From: Multifurca ochricompacta
Lineage: Eukaryota; Basidiomycota; Agaricomycetes; Russulales; Russulaceae
Assembly (NCBI GenBank): GCA_022496185.1
Contig: WTXG01000398.1
Location: forward strand, 1 to 26,059
Direction: 5' to 3'
DNA length: 26,059 bases
The translations under genes were made by a program, and so were the position numbers. The notes under the pieces were generated by a model that was given only the letters and a program-made list of their open reading frames with translations, was not told where the DNA came from and did no database searches. Of the stretch, positions 9,644 through 20,153 are shown piece after piece; within the stretch, counting starts at the first letter, position 1, and every line of letters begins with the position of its first letter.

Positions 9644-10654
9644 CTACTGCGGTACAGCGAGTTTATTGATGAGGACATTCTGGGTAATTATCTTCTCCTT
9701 CCAGTCGCGTTCGACTTCTCCCAGGTCCCAGGGAGCAGCAACATAGCGTCCACTCAAGTAATCTGCTTTCCCCGACGTCAGATACAAGATTGTAGCTGCA
9801 GGGAGGGCGGCCGTATCATGGGCAGGAACAGACCCCTGCGCCTGAATATTGAGCTCTGTCTTAACGACGCCCGGATGAACACAGAAAATCCTAATGCTAG
9901 GGTTCTCTAAAGAATCGTGGCGATTAACACGGCTATAATATCTACAATCAGGGTGTGAAAGGCGTCTCACCGATCGCGACAAATTCGGCAAGACGATGAA
10001 GGGCATGCTTTGACGTGCAATAGTCACTGGCGTACTTGACTCTGAATTGTGCGGCAGCGGAGGTTACGACAACGATCTGTCCGTTCGTCTTCAATAATTC
10101 CGGGACGCCAAAGCTGCATAGTTGCGAGGTAAGCATAGAGGCGACCTGGTGTACATGGGGGTGACTCACTGGGTGTAATTGTAAACCCCGCGAATATTAA
10201 CTTCAAGCACGTCCCACCACCCTGTCGGGTCCTGAGTCGCAAAAGCTAGTTACGGTGCACATCAGTCGCCAGCCAATATCTATGTATTACTGTTCCACAC
10301 ACGCGCAACCATGGGCCGGAGGATTGCGGCGTTGGTGACGAGAATGTCCAATCGGCCGAAGCGGGCCACTGTTGCGGCAACAGCTTCCTCTGCCTTTTTG
10401 ACATCGCGCACATCCGCGGGGAAGGTGAGCACTTGTGCGGAGGGTTGTTCGCGCAGAATCGCGTCCTTGCTCTCGTCCAACGTGTTCTGCTTGCGTGCGA
10501 TAAGAGTCAAGGAAGCACCAGCGCGCGCGTAAAATATCGCCGTCTCAAGACCAATGCCACGGGATGCGCCAGTGATCAAAACGACCTTGCCTGCGTACGT
10601 CTGGGAGTCATAGTGGACCTTGGGATCGATGAACGGATAAACACTGATTTTCAC
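9644..10654 (-). CDS. Short-chain dehydrogenase/reductase (SDR), classical type
   Basis: NAD(P)-dependent oxidoreductase of the classical SDR family, probably cytosolic; the substrate cannot be told. Four exons (minus strand): 10654-10291, 10245-10170, 10113-9971 and 9906-9644. The introns of 45, 56 and 64 nt are all GT-AG and phase-compatible. The predicted protein is about 281 aa, normal for the family. Visible motifs: Rossmann glycine motif TGASRGIG at about residues 28-35; a D-V-R-D loop at about 81-84; N-A-A at about 108-110, a variant of NNAG; Asn138 in V-N-I-R-G; Ser165; Tyr178 and Lys182 in Y-C-T-S-K. These complete the Asn-Ser-Tyr-Lys tetrad. A H-P-G-V-V-K-T motif follows. There is no signal peptide or membrane segment. 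The start is the first Met upstream of the Rossmann fold. A dead tandem copy lies downstream at 7730-8744. Confidence 0.9.
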
Positions 10655-10807
10655 AAAGTTAACTCGACAATGGTAGCAGGGAAAGGTGGAATCAACTCAT
10701 TGTGGGAAGTAACTTGAAGGTCCTCCTCGATTCCAATGATTGATGGCATATCGCGTCGCTAGTTACCTAGCTGAAAGGTTGAATGATGAATGATGCTAAC
10801 CCACTGC

Positions 10808-10815
10808 TATATATA
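10808..10815 (-). promoter_or_regulatory. Possible TATA element of the SDR gene
   Basis: TATATATA lies 153 bp upstream of the SDR start codon. It reads the same on both strands. Position and sequence are compatible with a core promoter that has a longer 5' UTR, but no start site can be seen. Confidence 0.3.
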
Positions 10816-11052
10816 CCATAAATGCTGAGGTTTATTGCCTTGCCGCGGACATTCATGGGTGGGCATAGAAATTGATTGGGTACGTACGACAAATCGGGTC
10901 CAGGCAATTAATGTGTTAAGAATAACCAACTGATAACCATTATGATAACCATTTCCTTGGACAATAACATTTTAATTTTCTTACTACTTCTTTTCCCTCA
11001 CTCTTCTCCATTCTCAACATTTATTTCCTCCTTTTGTTTCACCATATTTCTG

Positions 11053-11068
11053 ATGGATTGCAATCCAT
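11053..11068. repeat. 16-bp perfect palindrome
   Basis: ATGGATTGCAATCCAT is self-complementary. It is the first of a series of inverted repeats within about 310 bp. Confidence 0.6.
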
Positions 11069-11112
11069 TTACAAGCAGGAGGAGCACAAAAGCATACCAC
11101 ACTTGTCTATGA

Positions 11113-11131
11113 TTCTAGCCTCAGGCTAGAA
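11113..11131. repeat. 9-bp-stem perfect inverted repeat (1-nt centre)
   Basis: TTCTAGCCT and AGGCTAGAA flank a single C. As DNA this is a 19-bp palindromic site. As RNA the stem would need to open at the tip. Confidence 0.6.
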
Positions 11132-11161
11132 GGACTAATTTTTGGAGCACCTCTCAGGGGT

Positions 11162-11177
11162 GATGAACTTATTCATC
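11162..11177. repeat. 6-bp-stem hairpin
   Basis: GATGAA and TTCATC are separated by CTTA. Taken alone this would be unremarkable; it is listed because it continues the hairpin series starting at 11053. Confidence 0.4.
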
Positions 11178-11347
11178 CTGTTGAAATAAAAGTCTCATGT
11201 GATTTTACAGACCATGGCCTCTTGTATTGTTACATGTTGACCCTTTTTCTTCAGACCACACTACTGGGACTCCCCTGCACTGCCAGAAAGGGTTGTGTGC
11301 CATCCATCTGTTGGGTAATGGCTGTCCATTTGATGGTAATAAGATGG

Positions 11348-11364
11348 GTATGGCTGACCCATAC
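11348..11364. repeat. 6-bp-stem hairpin within repeated GGGTATGGCTG motif
   Basis: GTATGG and CCATAC are separated by five bases. The motif GGGTATGGCTG occurs here and again at about 11415-11426, and GGGTA-type motifs also characterise the ends of the hAT-like element at 5170-5743. This could be the remains of another such element, but no terminal repeats or target duplication were found. Confidence 0.35.
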
Positions 11365-12347
11365 ACCATCTGTTTTTTGTACTCACTAGATTGTTGATGG
11401 ATACAGTACAGGTATGGGTATGGCTGTTTTATGATTGATGTAATCACTGGAACAACAACAGTAGGGAACCAAACAGGACATGAAGACAACGCGGCGGCAG
11501 AGAGAGCATGCGGACGCGGATGTGCAATCTGGACTACTCCCCCCGCTTTCGTCGTACTCTCTTTCCAACGCTGCTCGCTCGAAAAAGAAAAAGTTTTTTT
11601 GCCTTGCCCTGTCTCTTCCGTGTGTGTGTGGAATAACCAACGCCCATACGAAATGATCAAAGGATAAAGGGCGGTAGTAGATGAAACGACTCCCTCGTTG
11701 CTTTCAAAAAACAAAACCGAGTTTAGGGGATTGAAGAGGTCGTTTTTTTAGGGGTTCTTCTATGTGCATGTGCAACGAGGCGAAAGAGGCATAAGAACGC
11801 GCCACACGCGTGGTGGTGGGGAGGGGGGGGGGCAGTGACAGACCGCGTCTTCTCCTTCTCCGTAATCGATCTCACGTTCCCTTCCCTCCTTTGATTTATC
11901 ATTATTATTATCATTCTCTCCTCTTCCTCCTTCCAACCTCATCTTAACTCATTTCACCTATCAGCTACCATTCGCTTCACAACCAAAGCAAACGGACCAA
12001 CGCGTGGACTCCTCTCGTTCGGAGCATATTTTTGCCCCCAATCCAATCGTCATCTTTGGTTCCGCAAGTAACAAGAGAGGAGGAGGATGCCTGTGTCGGC
12101 ATTCGTACTTAGTGTACAAGCAGCAGCTGCAAATTGCGCTGCCTGGTCGTGTTCAAGGAGGGGTGGGGGGTGGGGGGGTCAAGTCAATACGTTGTGCATG
12201 CGTATGTATGCGTGTCGGTCTCACCACTTCGAATGGCCATAGAGTTGGCCGTACATTCCGTCGACTTTCAATACTAACCTTTGGCCAAGAGAAATCTATT
12301 GCCTCCTCTGCCTTACCAGCGGCGCAGGCGAACTGCCCAGGCCTCAA

Positions 12348-12399
12348 ATCATGCCATAAAATATACATAGGTCTCTTTTGCAATTCCACTTGGCATGAT
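12348..12399. repeat. 9-bp inverted repeat with 34-nt spacer
   Basis: ATCATGCCA (12348-12356) and TGGCATGAT (12391-12399) are exact inverse copies. No flanking duplication is visible and the function is unknown. Confidence 0.5.
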
Positions 12400-13183
12400 A
12401 ACAGCTCAGCTCTCCCTCTCTGCCCAATTGGAAAAAAACGCTTTAATCCCGCTTTTTAGGGGTGTAATTTGAGAACTCTGCACGATGGTAATAAAGTACA
12501 GTGCATATCAACTTCCGAAACCTTGGGCTCTGGGCCCAAAACCTCCCGTTTCAACTCGTTCCGACTTACTCTTGTGCACTCGTCGCTTCCAAGCTTTACT
12601 TTGAGTTCCTTTACCTATATAGCCCCACTGTGAGCCCTTCAAGACTGTCATCTTTTGCTTTTGTGGCACCCGCTCTGTGCACTGTACTTCTTCTTTCCCC
12701 ACTCAGCCACCCTTCTGTAGCTTTCATCACCATCCCTCTCGCCGTCATCTCCCCTTTGTGTTGTATTATCACTTACACCATCGCGGCTATCTGTCAAGAT
12801 ATCTAGAAGGCTGGGGCCCAATCACTATCGCTTCCAGCATGTTTTGAAGAACAATCTTTAGTCGTGCATCATGAATTTTGTCCTCCTTTCCTGGCTCTCT
12901 GCCACCCAAGCCACCCTTACTCCCTTGTCACTGTCTCCCCTTTTTTTCTATTGCACGCTCAGCTTTGAAGTGTAGCAAACAAACTACAAGCTTCACAATT
13001 TCTTTGACAAAATTGACATAATCAACGGATCTGACAGCTCACCCGAGAAAAAGAGGATTGATCACAGATTGAATACCATGTAAAAATAGATGGCATCAAC
13101 CCGCCTCCCTGGTGGCGGCAATGGCAGTTACCTCATGGATCTGAAATGTGCGATGCAAGTTAAGAACCTGCACGTTTTCATTT

Positions 13184-13226
13184 CATGGGTAACCCAGGTA
13201 TCAAAATAAATATCCACGGGTTACCC
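13184..13226. repeat. GGGTAACCC/GGGTTACCC inverted repeat, possible hAT-end relic
   Basis: GGGTAACCC at 13187-13195 is mirrored by GGGTTACCC at 13218-13226. The 12-mer CATGGGTAACCC at 13184-13195 is identical to 5180-5191 just inside the left end of the hAT-like element. It may be a fragment of a related element. The terminal TAGTGTTCGC is not present here. Confidence 0.4.
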
Positions 13227-13787
13227 CTGTCAATCACTACAAGTTTCTTATCCACGGAATACCAAACTACTTCTCACCACCAAGTTTTTGATGTATCTGA
13301 CACATTTGACATTGTCAACATTATTAAGACTCAATGCATATCAGTGACTACTGCTTTCTCACTTCTCTTTCTTCCCTCCAATTCTCACTTATACGGACTC
13401 ATGACCGAAAACCATGCAACGCGATATTTGGTCTTAAAAAAAACATATCTCAGAAACTGTCGAAAGTCATGAGTACATTGATCTATACAAAATCTACTAA
13501 TCTACACTTGGATATGACGCCCCACGGGCCTACCCTTCTAACCTGTCTATGATATTACAATTACAAATGCGACAAGTCATCGTCTTATCCTATATCCCGT
13601 TGCCCAGCTTTCCTCAACGCAGCCTCGATCTTGAGAAGAAACGTTAAAGACGCCAGTAAGTACCTTCCCGTGGACTGCCGCCACTCGCAGCTAAGCGCAC
13701 GCGATCCAATTACCGATGATCCCATCATCTATTTCGATTCTTGATAACATCGACTCATTCACAATATCGTCCGCACTGTCACAACGT

Positions 13788-16510
13788 TCAGACCAGCCAT
13801 TGGCGCCGCAGAAAAACGTAGACGTACCAATTCAAACCAATCCGCTTCTGTACCGCGTCACTGTCGTCCTCCCCTCCGCCACGTTCAACCATCCTGTCCC
13901 TTTGATACCGTTGATATTCGTTCAACACCACCGAAAGAGAAGGCCGTGATCTCGGATCTGAGTTCAATAGCTGTTTCCATAGCCTGCCTAAGATTCCCCA
14001 ACTGTCATCACCATCCAGAACATTCTGATTTGGGACTTGCGCCTCGAGATAACCAAGCATTCGTCCACAAGCCCACCGGTCAGCAAGGATAGGACTGTAC
14101 TTCGTATCCGAGTCATCCAATGTTCCAACCTCCGGCGCAGTCCATCTTCGAGTCCCGCAATAGCCTTCGATCATCGTTTCTTCGTCCTCGACGACGACAG
14201 ACAACCCAAAGTCGATAATCGACAGTCGCGGACAATATCGATCCCTTTCACTGTCGATCACCACATTGTCCGGCTTCAGGTCCAGATGAGCGATTTTGTG
14301 CTCATGCAGAAACGCGACACCCTCCAGGAGCTGCCTCTGCAACGACTCCGCTGATAGAAGTGGATGCCGCGACTGGAGATAATCGACAAGGGGAGTCCTC
14401 CACGGCAATGCGATCACCTTTCCGATGGTCAGGTCGACAACGCCATGAAGTTCGATGGCGTGATTTGATGGAACCTTGAACCTGCTGAGGTATCGCAAGA
14501 TCTTCAGCTCGTCCATGCCATCATTGTCAGTGTCGTCATCCAGGAGTTTTAACACAACCGGGGCGCCATCGGATGAGCTCGCCGTGCGCATTCTCGACGT
14601 GAGCTATAATCCAAGTCGTGAGCTGCAAGTCAAGAAAAGTAATAAAGGGACGCGCACCTGAGCAACCACCCGCTCGTCCTCTTGCTGCGTGATCTGGTAC
14701 CCAGCATGTTCAAGAGTCTGCTGCATTGATTTCTTTTTAAAGATGGTTTCTGGCGGCTTTGTATCCCCCTTTGTTCCCTTCTTTGAACCACCTGCGCGAC
14801 TTTTGCTGCCATTTCCCTTGTCAGTTGTCAATGCAGGATAGTCATCGTAAGAAATGTAGTCCGCCAATTGCAAAACCAGCGATAATGTGGGCCAATCCAG
14901 CCTTGCATTATCCTCGATTACTCTTGACAGCAGGTTGTACAACTGGAAAACGAATTTAAATGCTTCCATCGGTTCAGTTAGTTTGAAAGTCTCCTCGTGG
15001 TATAACACCTAACAAATCCCATATGTCAATCACACAACGCATCCTCAATTTGCTTTTCTTACCTTCTTTGCTTCCAAGGGAGGCTGATACATCAGATATT
15101 CGTGAGCAATTAAATCCTTATCAATGAATATTGCCGTGATGACAACCGGGTCGGAATCGGGTTTAAACGCGTCGCACAGCTTTTTCCCCAGTCTCGCAAG
15201 GCACGACCCTTGCAAAATCATCCGATTCTGGTCTGGTTGATCGTTCGACGAACCACCTTCATGCGAGGTCACTTCCATAATACAATGCGGAAAGCCCCTG
15301 ACATCTAGACGAAAGTCGCTCCTTGGGTGGTACCGTCGTAGTTCTCCATGTTCATCCCGAGGCTGAGCAAGCAGCGGGAAAGGCCAATCGGTCCTACTAT
15401 CAAATAAAATCAGACAACATCCCAAAGAAGCCCTACGTGAATCACAACTCACAAATCAGCTTTACCCGTTGACCTTAACAGCCGTCTAAATTCACCCGCA
15501 ACATCGTACAGGAAAGCGGTGGAAATGTGCTCCTCTTTCTGATGTCCAAAGTTTTGCGCCGCTAGGATTTCCGAGCTAGAGAGTATATGGGAGTACACTC
15601 CCATTTCGCTGTTCCCCACCGTTGGAGGATCGTCAGAATTTGTTCCATCCCGAAAATACGTATCAAACGAATCTCCAAGATATCCTCTTAGCATCGATGA
15701 CCCTGTCGCCTATATAAAAAGTGAACTCAGCAAGGTGAATCACGGGAAATTGTGATCGCACTCACATTAGGTGAGATCACGCGTTGACGATTCAATGACG
15801 TCCGGAAATCATCAACAAAGGAAGGGGTATCTGTCGCAACTTCGACTTCATCCTTACTAATATCGCTGTTATGGAGGCTATGAATACGCTTTGCCGCGGG
15901 GATAGTGAATGTGATCTCATCGGCGAAGGGGGGTGGTCCACGGGATTTTCCAGAGAGGACCTCTAAAATGGGATATTCTGTGGGTACAAGGCAAGTGGGG
16001 CGCCTGTAAGCGAATGTGTCGATGAGACCAAGGTGACTGATAAATTACCTGGCAAATTGGATGGTGCGACAGCTGAATTATTGTTAAATACGTGCGGCAA
16101 TCCAATAACAATTGAGACTTACATGGCACCTGAACGACGGTATGCAGATGGCCCCTCTTTGGAAGTTTTTCCCAGTATCTCGAGAGCTCCTCGGCAGGGC
16201 GAAGGATTTGAACAGCACCATTTCCATCTAATGCTTGTTTAGATTTTGGGTTAGGTAACTTGATGCTTTGGATGGTTGCATCGAAAGAGCCCTGATCTTC
16301 TAAACTCCTGATGTGCAGGGGTTTCAATAGCTTCCAGACAGTTAGTTGGTTCGCGTCAATGTGGCTCAACTGGCTCGCCAACTTGAGCTTGATAGCATCA
16401 TTGAGGTCTATTACATCGTTATCCGATTGTACTATAACCTTGAAGATGTCCCCAATAGGAGCCTTTTTGATATCGACAGCCAGACAAAAAAGGGTGAGTG
16501 CTGTGGTCAT
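13788..16510 (-). CDS. Crinkler-type protein: header + PD-(D/E)XK-like domain + protein kinase
   Basis: Seven exons (minus strand): 16510-16123, 16072-16049, 15977-15766, 15709-15453, 15396-15063, 15008-14658 and 14603-13788. The introns of 50-71 nt are GT-AG and in phase, giving about 793 aa. Residues 1-130 resemble the ubiquitin-like Crinkler header, with Q-L-T-V-W-K-L and a closing H-L-H-T-V-V. Residues about 295-405 look like a divergent PD-(D/E)XK nuclease fold: D321/D325, then E335-V-T337, with Thr where Lys is usual, and a Q-N-R-x-x-L-Q helix. Residues 523 to about 780 are a kinase: Lys541, Glu554, H-L-D-L-K-P-D-N (Asp630, Lys632, Asn635), DFG at 653-655, APE at 678-680 and D-R-W-x-x-G. 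No glycine-rich loop is visible. This header/REase/kinase order is known in fungal and oomycete Crinklers, which act in host nuclei or in conflict. There is no signal peptide. The target is unknown. Confidence 0.82.
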
Positions 16511-16576
16511 GGTCGTTTCGGTCGTTTGTTGAGAGAGTTGAGATAGGTTAACTGACAACTAACACGACACGGAGCT

Positions 16577-16586
16577 TTTAAATATA
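16577..16586 (-). promoter_or_regulatory. Probable TATA box of the Crinkler-type gene
   Basis: On the minus strand TATATTTAAA lies 67 bp upstream of the ATG at 16510 and only 19 bp upstream of an alternative in-frame ATG at 16558. That spacing favours 16510 as the start, because a transcript starting about 30 bp below the TATA box would not carry the 16558 ATG. Confidence 0.5.
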
Positions 16587-18177
16587 TGAACTCTGACCCG
16601 TGACCCGTGAGAATAATTTGCTTTCACAATTCATGTGGCCAAAGACGTGACGCGACACTTGCCAAATTCCGACCATTGTTTGATTAGTGTCAGGATAGTT
16701 ACCCGTGCGACCACCGTGTTTACGCCTGGGCCATCAAGAACCTCCCCAGATGACCGTAATCACCCCTTGTGCGTGCTCACTTTGGCCCAGAGAAAGGGCT
16801 GGTTACTCTTTCACTGCCAGTATACACACGATCACCACCCGGGGACCTGCTGGACGAAGAAGACTCTCAGGATTTCATTTTCTTTGCTGTTCCAATACAC
16901 ACCAGAACCATCTCCCGTTCTTCTGCTTCTACCCCCGGTTGGAATACTCTTGTACAGGTAGCTCGGCATCTCCCATCTTCTCAATACTCGCCCCCTTTCC
17001 CTCTTGCTTTCATTTGCTTCTCTATTGTCTTGTCTCGAATCCACAATCTTTGCCGCGCCACAAACACACATTCTCCTGACACTGTGTCTGCTACATCTGC
17101 TCTTTTGTCCTTGCTCTTTCAAGCTTTCCTTTTATCACTCATTCTATTATACCACCACTTGGGTTGGGTAGAAGGATGGTGTCTCCACTTACATAGAATA
17201 CTCGGTTGAAGGATGAATGAGTGGCTAGATATAATTGTCATGCACATCGTGGCGTGTCGGGTCAAAGTCAGTTCGAAGGCGAACAATGAGTTGTTCGCTG
17301 ATCGTGGTGCACGAGACGAAAGGAGATTAATTCACGACTATCTAGACCTAATAAGAACCAGAAAATTAGACTTAAGGTCTAGTTCAAGTCGCGACCAGTT
17401 CTTGTACTTAAAGCTACTGTAAAAAGGAAGATTCGGGAATAGGTTGTGAATGAAGGGTCGGCGGAGTGTCACGCCATTACGGTGGTGGAAGCACACAGAT
17501 AAGGGAGATGAACTTTTGACATTGTGACCTAATGATGGGACTGCTAAAGAGTAGGTTGTAGGTTGTTGGTTCTTCCAGTCCAATCTTGTACTTCAACAAA
17601 AACCAGTCAGACCTAAGCTTGTCCATACAAACATATCTGTCCCCTCTCACATGATCTTATCTTGCCTTGTCCCATCTTCAACCCGAACAAAGGAGGGAAC
17701 CATCCTATTATACAAGCACTGCAGCAACCCACCCACATCCATCAAGATCCATCCGACCAAATGAACATGTAACGCAAACACATCGCAGGTGGTAACTGCC
17801 TTGGGACTGGGGGCCACCTTACAGCCCTCGACAATGTTCACACAGTAGCAAAGAGTTCATCCTCGACCTCACGTTCTCGCTCCTTTGCCTACTTCTATTC
17901 AGTGCGGGGCAGTGAGCGCCTCTCGCTCGCGTACGGCCTCGCTCCCCCGGGTGAGAACGCAGGAAGGCCTGATGTAAGGCTTGTAGTCCAACCGCCTCTT
18001 GACGTAAAATGCCATGTAAATCGGTGCAGAGGTTCCCAGCATTTTTGTGAGCGTCACAGGCATCACCTTATCATCCTCAAAGCGGTACCACTATTTTTTG
18101 TTTGTTAGTTTGTTTTGGAAACAATGTGCCCCAGGAAAAATGCATTTCTGCTTCCAATTTATGCAGGCACAGTATTG
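16587..18177. other. Intergenic stretch without a supported gene
   Basis: Plus-strand frames at 16635-17209 overlap each other in three frames and are pyrimidine-rich with no domain. An inverted repeat (CTAGACCT at 17342-17349, AGGTCTAG at 17375-17382) is the only structure seen. The left part should hold the upstream region of the Crinkler-type gene and the right part the 3' UTR of the F-box gene. Confidence 0.5.
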
Positions 18178-18206
18178 CTAGTGCCCTAACAAGAAGCGAT
18201 AGGACA

Positions 18207-20013
18207 CTAAAATGTAAATGCGTGAAATCTGCTATTCCCTTGCCCCCATCTCCGGAAGGTTATACATAACCAAATCAGTGTACCAGTTAGAAAAAAAAAA
18301 TCACAACCCTGGAATGATGGGACATACAACACTTGACTTACTTTAGCAATGATCAATGCATCACCACACATTGCAAATTTGAGTGCTACTGGGACGCCCT
18401 CCTGGAGATCCCACGGGAGGGGAATTTCAGGAGACGAAAAGACACGTTGCGACTGCTGCCCCTGCATCGCACCACACCGGATTGCCTGATCGATGCGGCC
18501 TGCATGGAGATCACACACTGAAACTCTTCTACCTTCTGTTTCCGCCTTATGCGCCAGACCACGAAAATCTTGTGTCCCATATTTCCACATGATCCTACGC
18601 TGGCCATACGAGAGCCCTTTTTCTGAGAACTGGACGTCTACCGCGTAGATCTTCAGGACGATAAGACCCCATTCCTTCCAATCGACGACAAAGTTCCTCG
18701 GGCCTTCTGGGTCCTCTATTGCTTCTTTTTTAGGGGTCAGTGACAGGTATGCAGATAAAAGGGTGCGTGTAGGGACATGCAAGTATGAGACGTTTGGGTT
18801 GGACCCCCGACGGTCTTCACACAGCTCTATAATCAAAAGGCTGTCCTCGGCACTTGGATAGAAGAGCGCTTCCCTCCCATACGCATCATTGCCATTTGGG
18901 GACGTAGCTCGTGATACCACTCTAGATTGGTAGAGTAATTTCGGGGTCCGCCACAAGTCCCGAATTTCTAAGACGCACTCAGTGCCGGGGTCGGTGTCGA
19001 ACGCACACCGGAAACGGCAAACACGTAGACATAGGGATTGAGGGTCTTCCCTGTTATCTTCGTCATAGACAATGTGTGAATTGTCGAGGAAGAACCATTG
19101 GCGGCTGAGGTTAGGCGCTGGCAAACGCAGACGCCACTCTTGATGACCAGTCTTCCAGTTCCAAATCTTCAGGTCCTCCAGTACTACTGTGCCAATGTAA
19201 TCGCCGTGTATGTTCATCTGACCATGTCTGAACCTTATTCGTGACCATTTATAATCACTATCATATAATTCGATTGCCAATGCACTGCTTTGTTTTCTTC
19301 TTTTGTTGCTGTTTCTCGGCATCGCGAGCGGGTGCGGTTGACCATTCGAAAGAGTGAGGATAAGAAAACTAGAAAAACACGTTCAAGATGACCTTTTTTT
19401 CACGCCAAGAAGGGGAGAATGGCAGAAGGGAGATGGGTGGACAAACTGGACACGTACACATCCGCCTCGACATTATCAAAAGGGATGAGGGCTAGCAAGT
19501 CCTGGGAAGCGTCCATAATAAACTCAGCGATGCCAAAGTCAAACGTGAGTGTCCATTCGCATGCCTCAACTCTGCGCAGTTTCGAGGGTAGCCGATGCAC
19601 AGTGAGAGACTTCCCATAATTAGAGATGGTGACAATAACGCCGTTTGAAAATTGTGGATCGTTGTATTCGGGGATATCGATCGTGTCGTACGATGACCAT
19701 GTTAGTTCCCGCCAGGCCGTGTTGTACGTCTGAAGGGCTGCCATCCGCTCCGCGGTGCTGACCTCGCTCGGTGGTCCATCGCACATACCGGAGGCAGCGA
19801 GAAGGATGTGATACTGAAGGACTATCGAATTGGAGATGATACCGTGGAGATGACGGCATATCTAGGAGAAGCAATCAGCAAAGAGAAACACACAGAATGT
19901 CTTAAAAAGAAAGAGAAGGGGAAAGAAGCTCTTACAGATCGACAAGCTAAGAGTTCTTTGATATCAAGGATGGCCAATATGTCGACAATGACTTCTGTGG
20001 GTAATTTGTTCAT
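18207..20013 (-). CDS. F-box domain protein
   Basis: Probable substrate receptor of an SCF ubiquitin ligase. Exons (minus strand): 20013-19936, 19861-19458, and 19368 to 18207 or nearby. Intron 1 (74 nt) and intron 2 (89 nt, donor GTACGT) are GT-AG and keep phase. The F-box spans about residues 3-40: L-P-T-E-V-I-V-D-I-L at the start, then L-L-A-C-R-S joined across intron 1 to I-C-R-H-L-H. The remainder is a long mostly beta-type region with a W-N-W-K-T-G motif at about 230-235, typical of large mushroom F-box families with a degenerate propeller-like C-terminus. Unspliced reading to 18207 gives about 547 aa. A strong donor (GTAAGT at 18341-18336) and a CTAAC branch site suggest a further intron. 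One possible acceptor (18233-18232) would end the gene at 18178, so the last residues are uncertain. The substrate is unknown. Confidence 0.8.
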
Positions 20014-20100
20014 TGGAGATGAGGGTTGGAACAGAAGTATTTACAGTTGACACGGTACTCATGTCTACCCCTGTGCCCTTGTGCCCCTCTATAATTTGAA

Positions 20101-20106
20101 CACGTG
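20101..20106. promoter_or_regulatory. E-box (CACGTG) upstream of the F-box gene
   Basis: CACGTGAC lies 88 bp upstream of the F-box start codon. CACGTG is the core site of bHLH factors of the Cbf1/USF type. The position suits a promoter element, but six bases occur often by chance. Confidence 0.35.
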
Positions 20107-20153
20107 ACAATCGTTTGTTAGTTAGTAACCACCAGATCATCGAGGAGAAAAAA

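Larger units (their letters stand above)
10816..13787. other. Long stretch without a confident gene; hairpin-rich centre
   Basis: No gene is supported over about 3 kb. Plus-strand 12004-12459 (151 codons) and minus-strand 11205-11714 (169 codons) are open but contain homopolymer-encoded residues and no recognisable domain. The region 11050-11365 contains several perfect inverted repeats listed separately. The segment directly left of 13788 should hold the 3' UTR of the Crinkler-like gene. Confidence 0.5.

Noticed and set aside
10914..11072. TGTTAAGAATAACC... considered as a possible LTR (TGTT...ACA).
   Set aside because: No second copy, primer-binding site or target duplication was found.
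12004..12459. A 151-codon plus-strand open frame.
   Set aside because: Composition is irregular (Cys and Gly runs from simple sequence), with no domain and no supporting splice sites.
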